16,838 nucleotides of DNA from Flavobacteriaceae bacterium (GTDB taxonomy: Bacteria; Bacteroidota; Bacteroidia; Flavobacteriales; Flavobacteriaceae), in assembly GCA_947472705.1 (NCBI GenBank), contig CANJDA010000032.1, positions 1 through 16,838 of the forward strand, in the 5' to 3' direction. Of the stretch, positions 1 through 7,673 are shown one piece after another (the first letter of the stretch is position 1; every line of letters starts with the position of its first letter). The notes below the pieces were generated by a model. It had not been told where the DNA came from. It saw only the letters and a list, made by a program, of their open reading frames with translations, and did not search any database. A program made the translations under genes and the position numbers.

Positions 1-472
1 CATTTTCTGAGGCTACAAAATGATAATCTGCCAGTTTTGTGATAGAATGTCTTACCTTTTCATCAATGTTTCCAGTTACTTCACCACCTTGAATATGCGC
101 TAAAGGTATATTCATAAAAGAAGCTGAAATAGCTGTAGCCATAGTTTCAAAGCGGTCGGCAACAGTTACTACAATATCGGGTCTAAGATTATCAAAAACG
201 GTGGATAATTCAAGAATTCCGATTCCTGTAGTTTTTGCAGCTGCGGTAAGGTTTTCACCTTCGAGCACATTGAACACTTTGGCAGCAATTTCGAAACCAT
301 CTTTTTCAATATAGTTTACGGCACTCCCATATCGGTCAAGCAAAGCTGAAGCAGCTATGATAAGCTGTAACTCCAATTCGGGATGTTTATTGATAGCCGT
401 TAAAACGGTTTTAACTCGACTATAGGAAGGTCTAGCCGTAATGACTACTGCTATTTTTCTTTTTGTACTCAT
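1..472 (-). CDS. neuC: NeuC-type UDP-N-acetylglucosamine 2-epimerase (hydrolysing), 3' end cut by window
   Basis: Only the first 157 codons are visible; the gene continues past base 1. The start is ATG at 472-470, in a 4-base ATGA overlap with the upstream neuB stop, so the two are probably translationally coupled. The protein opens with a Rossmann-like strand and TARPSYSR (residues 12-19). It has ADRFET (105-110) and GGEVTGNIDE followed by RHSITKLADYHF (129-152), which match the N-terminal half of the hydrolysing 2-epimerases. In that family NeuC converts UDP-GlcNAc to ManNAc plus UDP for sialic acid, while LegG acts on UDP-N,N'-diacetylbacillosamine for legionaminic acid. The position next to a NeuB-family gene supports a nonulosonic acid pathway but does not tell NeuC from LegG. 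The catalytic C-terminal half is not visible. Family assignment is solid; the substrate is open. Confidence 0.88.
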   Translation of the reverse strand, partial: MSTKRKIAVVITARPSYSRVKTVLTAINKHPELELQLIIAASALLDRYGSAVNYIEKDGFEIAAKVFNVLEGENLTAAAKTTGIGILELSTVFDNLRPDIVVTVADRFETMATAISASFMNIPLAHIQGGEVTGNIDEKVRHSITKLADYHFVASEN

Positions 473-1476
473 TCTAAATCTTCTTCATTCAAAAAATCCC
501 ATTGGGATTTATCGCTTTTTAATTTTCTACCAATTACTGATTTGAAATCGGTTGCAGATATACCATAACCTTTAGGTTTTTTACTCTCCAAATCGTTAAA
601 GGAAAGGATATGACCTTTTGGTAATTTTTTATTTAGAGCTAATGATTTTTCAAAGATAGTTTTAAGTTCATTAAAACTGTCACTATTACTTTTATCAATC
701 GGGTTTCTTTGTGCTAAATAAATCGCGTTTACCGCTTCCACTAATTCTTTTGTTTCTTCAATGGTTAATGATGCAATTGCATCAGGACCGAAAAGATTTC
801 GATGGAAAACAACATGAAATTCTAGTATTTCAGCACCTAGAGCCACAGCAGCAATTCCAGTGGCTACTTTGGCCGAATGATCGGAAAATCCAACAGGAAC
901 CTGATACCTATCCTTTAGTTTGCTGATGACATTAAGTCCGTATTGTTCTGGTTTTGTTGGATAGGCTGTTGTGCATTGTAATATCGAAAAATTGACTTTC
1001 TTATCTTTAAGGAATTCCACTGTATTGTCTAATTCTGAAAAGCTGCTCATTCCTGATGATAGGATAATAGGCTTTCCTGTTTGCGAAATTTTTTCTAGTA
1101 AAAGAAAATTAGTCACTTCGCCAGAACCAATCTTGTAGGTGTGAACTCCTATTTCCTCTAACCAATCAACCGCCAAATTACTGAATGGTGAGCAGATAAA
1201 ATCTAATCCAACTTCATCACAATGATTTTTTATTTCTTTCCATTGTGATAATGTAAATTCCATTCTTTTCCAGTAGTCGTATCTGGTTGCATCCTCTTTC
1301 GAAAATTTTACACGAAAGGGTTCATGAATACTGCTTTCGGCTTCTGCTATATGAAGTTGAAATTTAATAGCCTGAACACCGGTTTTGGCAACGGCATCAA
1401 TATAGGAATGCAAAACACCTAAACTCCCTTCATGAGCTTGTGCAATTTCAGCAATTAAATAGGGTTTACTGTTCAT
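469..1476 (-). CDS. neuB: NeuB-family nonulosonic acid synthase (sialic/legionaminic acid synthase)
   Basis: This 335-residue protein has the two-domain build of PEP-dependent nonulosonate synthases, which condense ManNAc (or a diamino hexose in LegI) with phosphoenolpyruvate. A TIM-barrel domain covers about residues 1-270, with IAEIAQAHEGS (8-18), IKFQ (37-40), YKIGSGEV (114-121), SSGM (140-143), QCTTAYPT (167-174) and GFSDHS (196-201). H200 and H221 align with the two metal-binding histidines of the family. A C-terminal SAF/antifreeze-like domain follows (about 275-325, with KKLPKGHIL and KPKGYG). Around H221 the text reads LEFHVVFHRNLFGPDA instead of the textbook EKHFTLDR pattern, so it belongs to a divergent subgroup. 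It starts at ATG 1476, 29 bases after the second glycosyltransferase gene, and overlaps neuC by 4 bases. Whether the product is neuraminic or legionaminic acid cannot be decided from sequence alone. Confidence 0.92.
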   Translation of the reverse strand: MNSKPYLIAEIAQAHEGSLGVLHSYIDAVAKTGVQAIKFQLHIAEAESSIHEPFRVKFSKEDATRYDYWKRMEFTLSQWKEIKNHCDEVGLDFICSPFSNLAVDWLEEIGVHTYKIGSGEVTNFLLLEKISQTGKPIILSSGMSSFSELDNTVEFLKDKKVNFSILQCTTAYPTKPEQYGLNVISKLKDRYQVPVGFSDHSAKVATGIAAVALGAEILEFHVVFHRNLFGPDAIASLTIEETKELVEAVNAIYLAQRNPIDKSNSDSFNELKTIFEKSLALNKKLPKGHILSFNDLESKKPKGYGISATDFKSVIGRKLKSDKSQWDFLNEEDLE

Positions 1477-1505
1477 TAAAGTCTATTGAAAGGTAGTAAA
1501 ATTAA

Positions 1506-2414
1506 CTATTTTTCTGGTTTCCAATATACTTTTGCTTCGTTTAATTTAATGTACTTGTTATATTCCTTAAGAGTCAATGTATTTCTATGTTTTATGAGCT
1601 TTGGAAAAGCTATGGCTAAATCAAAAACAGCTAAAATTATAGGATAGATTATTTTTAAATTGCCTCTTGTAATTTTGGTTTTAAATTGCATCCAAATCGA
1701 ATAGCAAATACATTTTAAAGCTTTACCTAATGGGAAAAACAATAAGTAATTATACCAATCTGCACGCAAAGATCTTCTTAATCGAAATACAAATTGCGCT
1801 TTGTTTTTTGCTCTTTCTTTTAAATCAACCCGATGTTGCACCAAAAAACTTGGTAAATAATGCACTTCCCATTTATTTTTGAACAACTGTAATGATGCAA
1901 AACTTTCTTCTCCATAAAACTCAAACCATTCTGGATAATTGGGAATAGTTTTCCATGCTTTCATTCTCCAAACATGACCACAACCAACGAAACTTTTTAC
2001 TGTTTGCACCTCTTCGTTGCTGTTTGAAAACTCGACTTTGTTTTTTGTCCATAAAATTCTAGCAGCGATTAATCCGCAACGTGGATTTTCTTCAAAATAA
2101 TTTACCAATAAATTTATCGGATTATCAACCAAAAAATGAGCATCATCGTCTAATGAAATGGCATAATCTGCTTGAGTTTCATTAAGCATTGTATTTCGAC
2201 AATACAAATAGCCTTTGGAAGTTTCATTTCGCTTTAATTGAACATCAGGAAACATGTTCCTAATTTTTTCTGTGGTAGTGTCAGTAGAACCATCATCATA
2301 AACAACACATTTAACTTTTTCGTTTAAAAGCGGTTTTATTTTTTGCAAGGTAAAAAGTAAATCCTCGCATCGGTTTTTGGTAGATATTAGAATTGAAATT
2401 TGTATGGAATTCAT
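1506..2414 (-). CDS. Family 2 (GT-A) glycosyltransferase
   Basis: A 302-residue inverting GT-A glycosyltransferase of the GT2 type, expected to add one sugar of the repeat unit at the cytoplasmic face of the inner membrane. The N-terminus has ISILISTKNR (6-15), the nucleotide-binding DDGS (40-43) and the metal-binding acidic motif SLDDDAH (87-93, the DXD equivalent). A basic and hydrophobic C-terminal part (about 215-285) may hold it at the membrane; it contains two hydrophobic segments near LLFFPLGKAL and IIYPIILAVFDLAIAF. The ATG at 2414 follows directly on the stop codon of the preceding glycosyltransferase with no gap (TAAATG), indicating coupled translation. The donor and acceptor cannot be read from the sequence. 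Confidence 0.88.
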   Translation of the reverse strand: MNSIQISILISTKNRCEDLLFTLQKIKPLLNEKVKCVVYDDGSTDTTTEKIRNMFPDVQLKRNETSKGYLYCRNTMLNETQADYAISLDDDAHFLVDNPINLLVNYFEENPRCGLIAARILWTKNKVEFSNSNEEVQTVKSFVGCGHVWRMKAWKTIPNYPEWFEFYGEESFASLQLFKNKWEVHYLPSFLVQHRVDLKERAKNKAQFVFRLRRSLRADWYNYLLFFPLGKALKCICYSIWMQFKTKITRGNLKIIYPIILAVFDLAIAFPKLIKHRNTLTLKEYNKYIKLNEAKVYWKPEK

Positions 2415-3647
2415 TTATTTTAAATTTTCCATTACATTTTTCAAATACAACTCTGTTGAATAATCAACCAAATCCTTTCTGTTTAATTTTAAGCTCGATG
2501 GATTATTTTTCCATGTTAGGTATAAAGAAGTAATTATACATTCAATTGATTTTTCGTCATTGGCTTCAGACCAATAAGGGTAATTGTTACCTAACAATCG
2601 TTTTACTTCACTGTAATAGGGACCTAAAATTAGTATCGGTTTATTGGCAACAACACAATTGGGAAATTTACCTGGTAAAAATGGACTGATTTCAGAAACA
2701 GCTTCCAAAATAATATTAACTGCAACATTATTCTCAAGTGTTTGTACTAGGTTATATTCTATATAATTTTTAATACAAATATTAGGGTGATTTTTATATT
2801 GTTTCAGTAATTTTTTGTGTGAATCGTTATTACCAATTAAATACAACATACTATTTTCTATAGCTTCAGGGTTATTTTTTAGAAAATTCAAATATGCTTT
2901 TAACAAAAACTCTGGATTTCGTTGTTTCAATAAATTACCCGCATGCAACAATGAAAATTCGTTTTCCTTAAAAAAATCAATCACAGATTCTGGTTGAAAT
3001 GATGCATTTATTTGATGTGGAATAACTTCGCTTTTATGTTCAACGGCAGGGAAATAACTTTCCATCCATTGCTTGAGTAACAAACTTGGAAATGCCAAAA
3101 ACTTAGACTTTTCGGTTATTTCGCGCATGAATTTTTCTTTATGTCTGTATCCATATTCTACCCAATTAAAAGGTCTTGGGTACATATGAAACGGATAAGG
3201 ATCATGAATATAAGCCATCCATTTTCGCTGTAGTTTGGGTAACTTCAACATAGCCCTATGAGGTCTGAAACTACCACCTTTACTTAGTGTTAATATTAAA
3301 TCGGGATTATATGAACATTCCTTTTTTATTATTTTAGCTATTTGATTTGTATCATTGCTATGTGTAAATGAAAAGCCAAAAATATTTTCAAGTCTATGAT
3401 TTATAAGAATTTTGGAGTGTCTTTGAAAAAGGCGAACAAATCTGGATAAAAAAAATAACATTGACATTCTGTTTTCTTTAATCCACACACATTCAATTCC
3501 TTCTAAGTCAATCTTTTTATGAGAATAATGTAAAACCTTAAGATTAAAACCTGCTTTTTTTAAATTAGAAATTAAAGCAACATTTACCTTAGAAGCACTA
3601 CTGCTATCATTCACATTAATCGACTCTGATATGACTAAGATTTTCAT
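2415..3647 (-). CDS. Glycosyltransferase, GT-B fold (GT4-like)
   Basis: A 410-residue protein with the outline of a two-domain GT-B glycosyltransferase. The first half begins KILVISESIN, as in GT4 N-terminal domains. The second half starts around FSLLHAGNLLKQRNPEFLLKA (about 230-250), the usual beginning of the nucleotide-sugar-binding domain. It continues to ISPFLPGKFPNCVVANKPIL (about 317-336), where the family keeps a donor-binding segment. The classical EX7E motif of GT4 is not clear: glutamates occur before and in EISPFLPGKF but do not fit perfectly. No signal peptide or membrane segment is evident, so it should act in the cytoplasm on a lipid-linked acceptor. Its ATG shares one base with the stop of the WecB-like gene (TAATG), and its stop abuts the next glycosyltransferase. 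Family call is fairly safe; substrate unknown. Confidence 0.8.
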   Translation of the reverse strand: MKILVISESINVNDSSSASKVNVALISNLKKAGFNLKVLHYSHKKIDLEGIECVWIKENRMSMLFFLSRFVRLFQRHSKILINHRLENIFGFSFTHSNDTNQIAKIIKKECSYNPDLILTLSKGGSFRPHRAMLKLPKLQRKWMAYIHDPYPFHMYPRPFNWVEYGYRHKEKFMREITEKSKFLAFPSLLLKQWMESYFPAVEHKSEVIPHQINASFQPESVIDFFKENEFSLLHAGNLLKQRNPEFLLKAYLNFLKNNPEAIENSMLYLIGNNDSHKKLLKQYKNHPNICIKNYIEYNLVQTLENNVAVNIILEAVSEISPFLPGKFPNCVVANKPILILGPYYSEVKRLLGNNYPYWSEANDEKSIECIITSLYLTWKNNPSSLKLNRKDLVDYSTELYLKNVMENLK

Positions 3648-4744
3648 TAAAGATTTTTTTCTAAATAAATTACAATTTTTTCAGAAGCATCTCCTTCTCC
3701 ATATGGGTTTTCATTTAAAGGACTGAAGCCATTTTTAAGATAGTATAGCGCATTTTCAACTATTAAATCTTTATTTGTTCCTACTAAAGTAGAAAAACCT
3801 GTTTCAACTCCTTCTGGTCTTTCTGAAACTTCTCTAGTCACCAAAATATGCTTTTTGAAGGTTGGCGCTTCTTCTTGTATTCCTCCAGAATCGGAAATAA
3901 TCAAACTACAATGTTGCATCAACCAAACCATAACTGGATATTCTACTGGTTCGAGTAAATGTATATTTTTATTATTACCAAGTGCTTTATAAACAGGCTC
4001 CTGAACATTTGGATTCAGGTGCACTGGAAAAACAATTGTAACATTGGTTTCTTCAACTATTTTGAGTAATGCTTTACAAAAAGAAACAAATCCTTCTCCA
4101 AAACTTTCTCGACGATGACCGGTGACTAATATAAATTGCTTTTGTTGAAGAAACTTTAAATCTTCGATTTGATTATTAATAAAATTTGATTCGAGTTTGC
4201 TTTTTGTCCAAAGCAAGGCATCGATCACAGTATTTCCGGTAACAAGTATGTTTTTTTCGGAAACACCTTCATTTAATAAGTTGTTTTTAGCTAAAGAAGT
4301 TGGTGCAAAATGAAAATCGGCTATCCTTCCTGTCAATTGACGGTTAATCTCTTCTGGGAAAGGCGCTTTTTTGTCGTAGGTTCTTAGTCCAGCTTCAACA
4401 TGTCCTACTCTAATACCTCTATGAAAAGCTGCTAAAGCTACCATAGAAGATGTAGTTGTATCTCCATGAACCAAAACAATATTAGGGTTTTCAGTCATTA
4501 AAACGTTGTCCATTTCGGATAAAATAGTAGCACTCAATCCGTTTAATGTTTGATTGGCTTTCATTAAATCCAAATCATAATCAGGGACAATTTCAAAAAA
4601 ACCAAGCACCTGATCTAGCATTTTACGATGTTGTGCCGTTACACAAAGTTTTACTTCAAAAAAAGAGTTGCTCCTTAATTGATGGTAAAGTGGCGCCATT
4701 TTTATGGCTTCCGGTCTTGTGCCAAAACATACTAATACCTTCAT
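3647..4744 (-). CDS. wecB: UDP-N-acetylglucosamine 2-epimerase, non-hydrolysing
   Basis: A 365-residue, full-length WecB/MnaA-type enzyme that interconverts UDP-GlcNAc and UDP-ManNAc in the cytoplasm. Visible landmarks are FGTRPEAIKMAP (7-18), HGDTTTS with D95, GHVEAGLRT with E116, PEEINRQ with E131, GHRRESFGEG with H209, and SDSGGIQEEAP near residue 284. D95, E116, E131 and H209 fall where the catalytic Asp, two Glu and His of the E. coli enzyme are expected. The ATG at 4744 lies 3 bases after the wzt stop, and its own stop overlaps the next gene by one base, so it belongs to the wzm-wzt operon. UDP-ManNAc is probably a repeat-unit precursor, directly or after oxidation to ManNAcA, but no UDP-ManNAc dehydrogenase is in the window. 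Free ManNAc for NeuB would come from the separate NeuC-type gene. Confidence 0.94.
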   Translation of the reverse strand: MKVLVCFGTRPEAIKMAPLYHQLRSNSFFEVKLCVTAQHRKMLDQVLGFFEIVPDYDLDLMKANQTLNGLSATILSEMDNVLMTENPNIVLVHGDTTTSSMVALAAFHRGIRVGHVEAGLRTYDKKAPFPEEINRQLTGRIADFHFAPTSLAKNNLLNEGVSEKNILVTGNTVIDALLWTKSKLESNFINNQIEDLKFLQQKQFILVTGHRRESFGEGFVSFCKALLKIVEETNVTIVFPVHLNPNVQEPVYKALGNNKNIHLLEPVEYPVMVWLMQHCSLIISDSGGIQEEAPTFKKHILVTREVSERPEGVETGFSTLVGTNKDLIVENALYYLKNGFSPLNENPYGEGDASEKIVIYLEKNL

Positions 4745-4747
4745 CGT

Positions 4748-5911
4748 TTATTTGGTTTCAATTATTTGCCCAGCAAATAACCTCTTATGTTGCGTATCGG
4801 ATGATTTTATATTAATTGGATAAAATGGAGTTGATATGGCTAATGCTTTTCCGCTTTGAAGTGTTGCCCACACTTTTATTTGTATAGAATAAACTCCTGT
4901 ATTGAGACCTGTCAAGTCTAATGATATTTTTTTTAAGACGGATTCGTTGTTGTCCATTTTCTTTTCGTGCAACATAATCTCATTTCCATCATAATCAATC
5001 ATTTTTATAAAAAATGATCCATTAAAAATATCATAATCTATATCCGAATTAGTTTCAATAATCAATAAATTTCTTTCTTCTCGGAAAGTAAAGTCGAAAC
5101 CACTTGTTTCAAAATCACCATTATTAACGTATAAATCTATTATTTTAGGGGTACTATCTTTGGCAAATATTTTACCATTATTCAGTAAAATAGATGTGGG
5201 ACATAAAGAACTTACAGCTGCCATATTATGGCTTACAAAAAGCACTGTCCTTCCTTCTCCTTTGCTGATGTCGCCCATTTTGCCTAGGCATTTTTTTTGA
5301 AATTCGGCATCGCCTACGGCCAATACTTCATCAACTATAAGTATCTCACTCTCTAAATGAGCTGCCACTGCAAATGCCAAACGCACGTACATTCCCGAAG
5401 AATATCTTTTTACTGGTGTGTCAACATAACGTTCAACTCCAGAGAAATCAATAATTTCATCTAACTTCCGAGTAATTTCATTTTTACGCATTCCTAATAT
5501 AGCACCGTTCAAATAGATATTCTCTCTTCCAGATAATTCGGGATGGAAGCCAGTACCAACTTCTAGTAAACTAGCAATTCTACCTTTAATTTTAATTTGA
5601 CCTGTGGTGGGACTTGTAACTCTAGATAATAATTTTAAAAGTGTACTTTTTCCAGCTCCATTTTTTCCAATTATTCCAACTGCTTCTCCTTGATTAATTT
5701 GAAAATTGATATCTTGTAAAGACCAAACAATATCACTTTCTCCTTTGATACTTCTGTCATTGGTTTGCCCTAATTTTAAAAACGGATCGTCTTTACCCAA
5801 TACTTTTGTCAACCAAAAACGTTCGATATCACGAGAAATTGTTCCTGTACCAATTTGTCCAATTTGATAGGCCTTAGAAAGGTTTTCGACTTGTATAATT
5901 GTTTTACTCAT
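4748..5911 (-). CDS. wzt: ABC transporter ATP-binding protein with C-terminal carbohydrate-binding domain (Wzt-type)
   Basis: The ATPase of a polysaccharide/O-antigen ABC-2 exporter, 387 residues. The nucleotide-binding domain covers about 1-250: Walker A GKNGAGKST (82-90), signature YSSGMYVRLAF (170-180), Walker B LIVDE (191-195) and H-loop VSHN (226-229). The segment REN in LSGRENIYLNGAILGM (126-141) is typical of polysaccharide exporters. Residues about 265-387 form an added beta-rich domain beginning FDFTFREERN. In Wzt proteins such a tail recognises the modified end of the finished glycan and so gates export; that role is inferred here from position and length. Start ATG 5911 shares one base with the permease stop (TGATG). 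A short family member without this tail would be about 250 residues, so the extension is real. Confidence 0.92.
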   Translation of the reverse strand: MSKTIIQVENLSKAYQIGQIGTGTISRDIERFWLTKVLGKDDPFLKLGQTNDRSIKGESDIVWSLQDINFQINQGEAVGIIGKNGAGKSTLLKLLSRVTSPTTGQIKIKGRIASLLEVGTGFHPELSGRENIYLNGAILGMRKNEITRKLDEIIDFSGVERYVDTPVKRYSSGMYVRLAFAVAAHLESEILIVDEVLAVGDAEFQKKCLGKMGDISKGEGRTVLFVSHNMAAVSSLCPTSILLNNGKIFAKDSTPKIIDLYVNNGDFETSGFDFTFREERNLLIIETNSDIDYDIFNGSFFIKMIDYDGNEIMLHEKKMDNNESVLKKISLDLTGLNTGVYSIQIKVWATLQSGKALAISTPFYPINIKSSDTQHKRLFAGQIIETK

Positions 5912-6780
5912 CAGATGGTATCAACGAAGTTTTTTTCGGTTTTATTAAAAATAATAATTCCAATAAACAAAATAATAAAAGTAACAATTACTGAATAACT
6001 CAAACTGGAAACTGTAAACTCTCCTTTGCCAAGAAATGCATAACGGAAAGCCTCTATAATTCCAGTCATTGGATTTAATCCAACCCAATAACCATAACCT
6101 TTTTCACGGGCATAACTAAGCGGGTAAATTACTGAAGTAGTATACATCAAAAGTTGGACTCCGAAAGCCACTAAGAAAGTTAAATCTCTATATTTAGTGG
6201 TTATTGCTGTGATTATTAATCCTAAACCTAATCCTAACAACGCCATTAAACATATTAATATTGGAAACAATAAAAGCCCTGAAGTAATGTGAAAACTGGC
6301 CCCAGAAACAGGGAAATAATAGTAATATAACATCATGAATAGCATTAACAGCAATTGAACTCCGAAGCGAACCAAATTACTAACTACTATACTCAGGGGC
6401 ATAATCAACCTGGGGAAATAAACCTTACCAAAGATATTGGCATTATCTCTAAAAACAGTGCTGGTTTTAGTTAAGCAATCGGAAAAATAATTCCAAGATG
6501 TAATTCCCGCCAAGTAAAACAATTGATGTGGTAACCCATCAGCACTAATACCGGCAAGTGTTCCAAAAACAAAAGTGAAGACAATCATGGTAAAAATGGG
6601 CTGAATAAAAAACCAAAGTGGTCCTAAAACCGTTTGCTTGTAAAAGCTAACAAAATCTCTTTTGACAAATAGAAAAAGTAAGTCTCTATAATTCCAAATA
6701 TCTTTGAATTTAATGTCAAAAAGTGACGAATGTCCTTTAATTATCAAATCCCAATCTTGCGATTGATTAGTATTGTTCAT
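5911..6780 (-). CDS. wzm: ABC-2 type polysaccharide export permease (Wzm-type)
   Basis: A 289-residue inner-membrane permease of the ABC-2 family that pairs with the adjacent ATPase to flip a lipid-linked polysaccharide. A cytoplasmic N-terminus (about 1-45) leads to the family segment VKRDFVSFYKQTVLGPLWFFIQP (start near residue 39). About six hydrophobic helices follow, the first at IFTMIVFTFVFGTL and the last near SVIVTFIILFIGIIIF. ITTKYRDLTFLV (near 192-203) and LNPMTGIIEAFRYAFLG (near 235-251) are typical conserved stretches of polysaccharide permeases. It is the first gene of its operon: ATG 6780 lies 39 bases from a promoter-like TATATTTGCA, and the gene upstream is on the opposite strand. 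One-base overlap with wzt. Confidence 0.92.
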   Translation of the reverse strand: MNNTNQSQDWDLIIKGHSSLFDIKFKDIWNYRDLLFLFVKRDFVSFYKQTVLGPLWFFIQPIFTMIVFTFVFGTLAGISADGLPHQLFYLAGITSWNYFSDCLTKTSTVFRDNANIFGKVYFPRLIMPLSIVVSNLVRFGVQLLLMLFMMLYYYYFPVSGASFHITSGLLLFPILICLMALLGLGLGLIITAITTKYRDLTFLVAFGVQLLMYTTSVIYPLSYAREKGYGYWVGLNPMTGIIEAFRYAFLGKGEFTVSSLSYSVIVTFIILFIGIIIFNKTEKNFVDTI

Positions 6781-6816
6781 TTTTGTTTAAAGGTTAATTT
6801 GACTTATCATGCCTCT

Positions 6817-6826
6817 TGCAAATATA
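6817..6826 (-). promoter_or_regulatory. Probable Bacteroidota-type promoter -7 element of the wzm-wzt operon
   Basis: Read on the minus strand, bases 6826-6817 are TATATTTGCA, an exact match to TAnnTTTG. It lies 39 bases before the wzm start. A TTTG (6854-6851) sits 24 bases upstream as a possible -33 box, somewhat further than the usual 19-21. It faces away from the cpsB promoter in the same 134-base intergenic region. Confidence 0.62.
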
Positions 6827-6884
6827 TAAATTAGCCTATCCTTAAAAAAACAAAAGTGTTGATTTATTTAGTATTACAACTTAA

Positions 6885-6919
6885 TTGGAGAAATCGATTT
6901 TTATTTGATTAATTTTGCA
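6885..6919 (+). promoter_or_regulatory. Probable promoter of cpsB (-33 TTG, -7 TAATTTTG)
   Basis: The plus strand has TAATTTTGCA at 6910-6919, an exact TAnnTTTG match, and TTG at 6885-6887 as a -33 candidate with a 22-base spacer. Transcription would begin a few bases after 6917. The upstream TTG codon at 6915-6917 is therefore part of the promoter and not a translation start; the likely start TTG at 6936 would have only a very short leader. Confidence 0.6.
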
Positions 6920-6935
6920 ATCAAATTTTAAGATT

Positions 6936-7673
6936 TTGATACATTTTTTTAAACAAAAGCCATTTTTATCTGATTTAATCCCAGACGGATATGTAGATAT
7001 ACATTCGCATTTACTACCCGGAATTGATGATGGTGCAACTGACATTGAAGATACCAAATTTTTAATTGATGGATTGGAAAATTTTGGGTTTAGAAAATTT
7101 ATCACTACCCCCCATGTCATGGTTGGTGTGTGGGATAATACAAGAGCTGAAATTTTAAAAAAAGAGAGCAGTACTTTAGCCGAATTAAATGCTCCAAATA
7201 TTCAAAACCGTTTTAAAGCTGCTGCTGAATATATGTTGGATTTTCAGTTTAGAGAGCTTTTTACTAAAGAACCGCTACTTACTTTACGTGACAATTATGT
7301 ACTTATTGAAATATCCTATTTAAGTCCACCTATTCAATTATATGAAACCTTATACGAGTTACAAACTCACGGTTACAAACCTATTTTGGCTCATCCTGAG
7401 CGGTACAATTTTTACCACAATAATCTTAATGAATACAATAAATTAAAGGAAGCTGGTTGTTATTTTCAATTAAATATGTTGTCTACAACTGGATATTATG
7501 GAGCTAATGTTGCAAAAATTGCAGACTACCTTATAGGAAGTGGAAAGATTGATTTTATAGGTTCTGACGTACATCATGTCAGACATTTAGACTATATAAG
7601 TAAAAAAGTTGTTCTGAAAAACCACTCTCTATTGACAGATATTTTTCAAAACAACTCTTTCTTTAATTTCTAA
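6936..7673 (+). CDS. cpsB: CpsB/YwqE-type PHP-domain tyrosine-protein phosphatase
   Basis: A metal-dependent protein tyrosine phosphatase of the PHP (polymerase and histidinol phosphatase-like) fold, about 245 residues, expected to dephosphorylate the Wzc tyrosine kinase encoded next to it. The metal-binding motifs are intact: DIHSHLLPGIDDG (21-33), TTPH (near 59), LAHPERY (near 149) and GSDVHH near the C-terminus. No signal peptide is seen, so it acts in the cytoplasm. The frame is open from a TTG at 6915, but that codon lies inside the promoter element. I prefer TTG 6936, giving MIHFFKQKPFLSDLIPDG, which resembles the short FFK-KP start of relatives; the first in-frame ATG is far inside the domain. 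It is the only plus-strand gene: divergent from wzm, and its TAA overlaps the wzc stop by 4 bases. Function is confident; the exact start is not. Confidence 0.9.
   Translation: MIHFFKQKPFLSDLIPDGYVDIHSHLLPGIDDGATDIEDTKFLIDGLENFGFRKFITTPHVMVGVWDNTRAEILKKESSTLAELNAPNIQNRFKAAAEYMLDFQFRELFTKEPLLTLRDNYVLIEISYLSPPIQLYETLYELQTHGYKPILAHPERYNFYHNNLNEYNKLKEAGCYFQLNMLSTTGYYGANVAKIADYLIGSGKIDFIGSDVHHVRHLDYISKKVVLKNHSLLTDIFQNNSFFNF

Noticed and set aside
711..926. 71-codon plus-strand open frame inside neuB
   Set aside because: It is antisense to a well-conserved enzyme, is low in complexity and shows no family features.
6881..7120. 79-codon minus-strand open frame over the start of cpsB
   Set aside because: It lies antisense to the conserved HSH/DDG region of cpsB, has no recognisable domain, and crosses the cpsB promoter; most likely a shadow frame.
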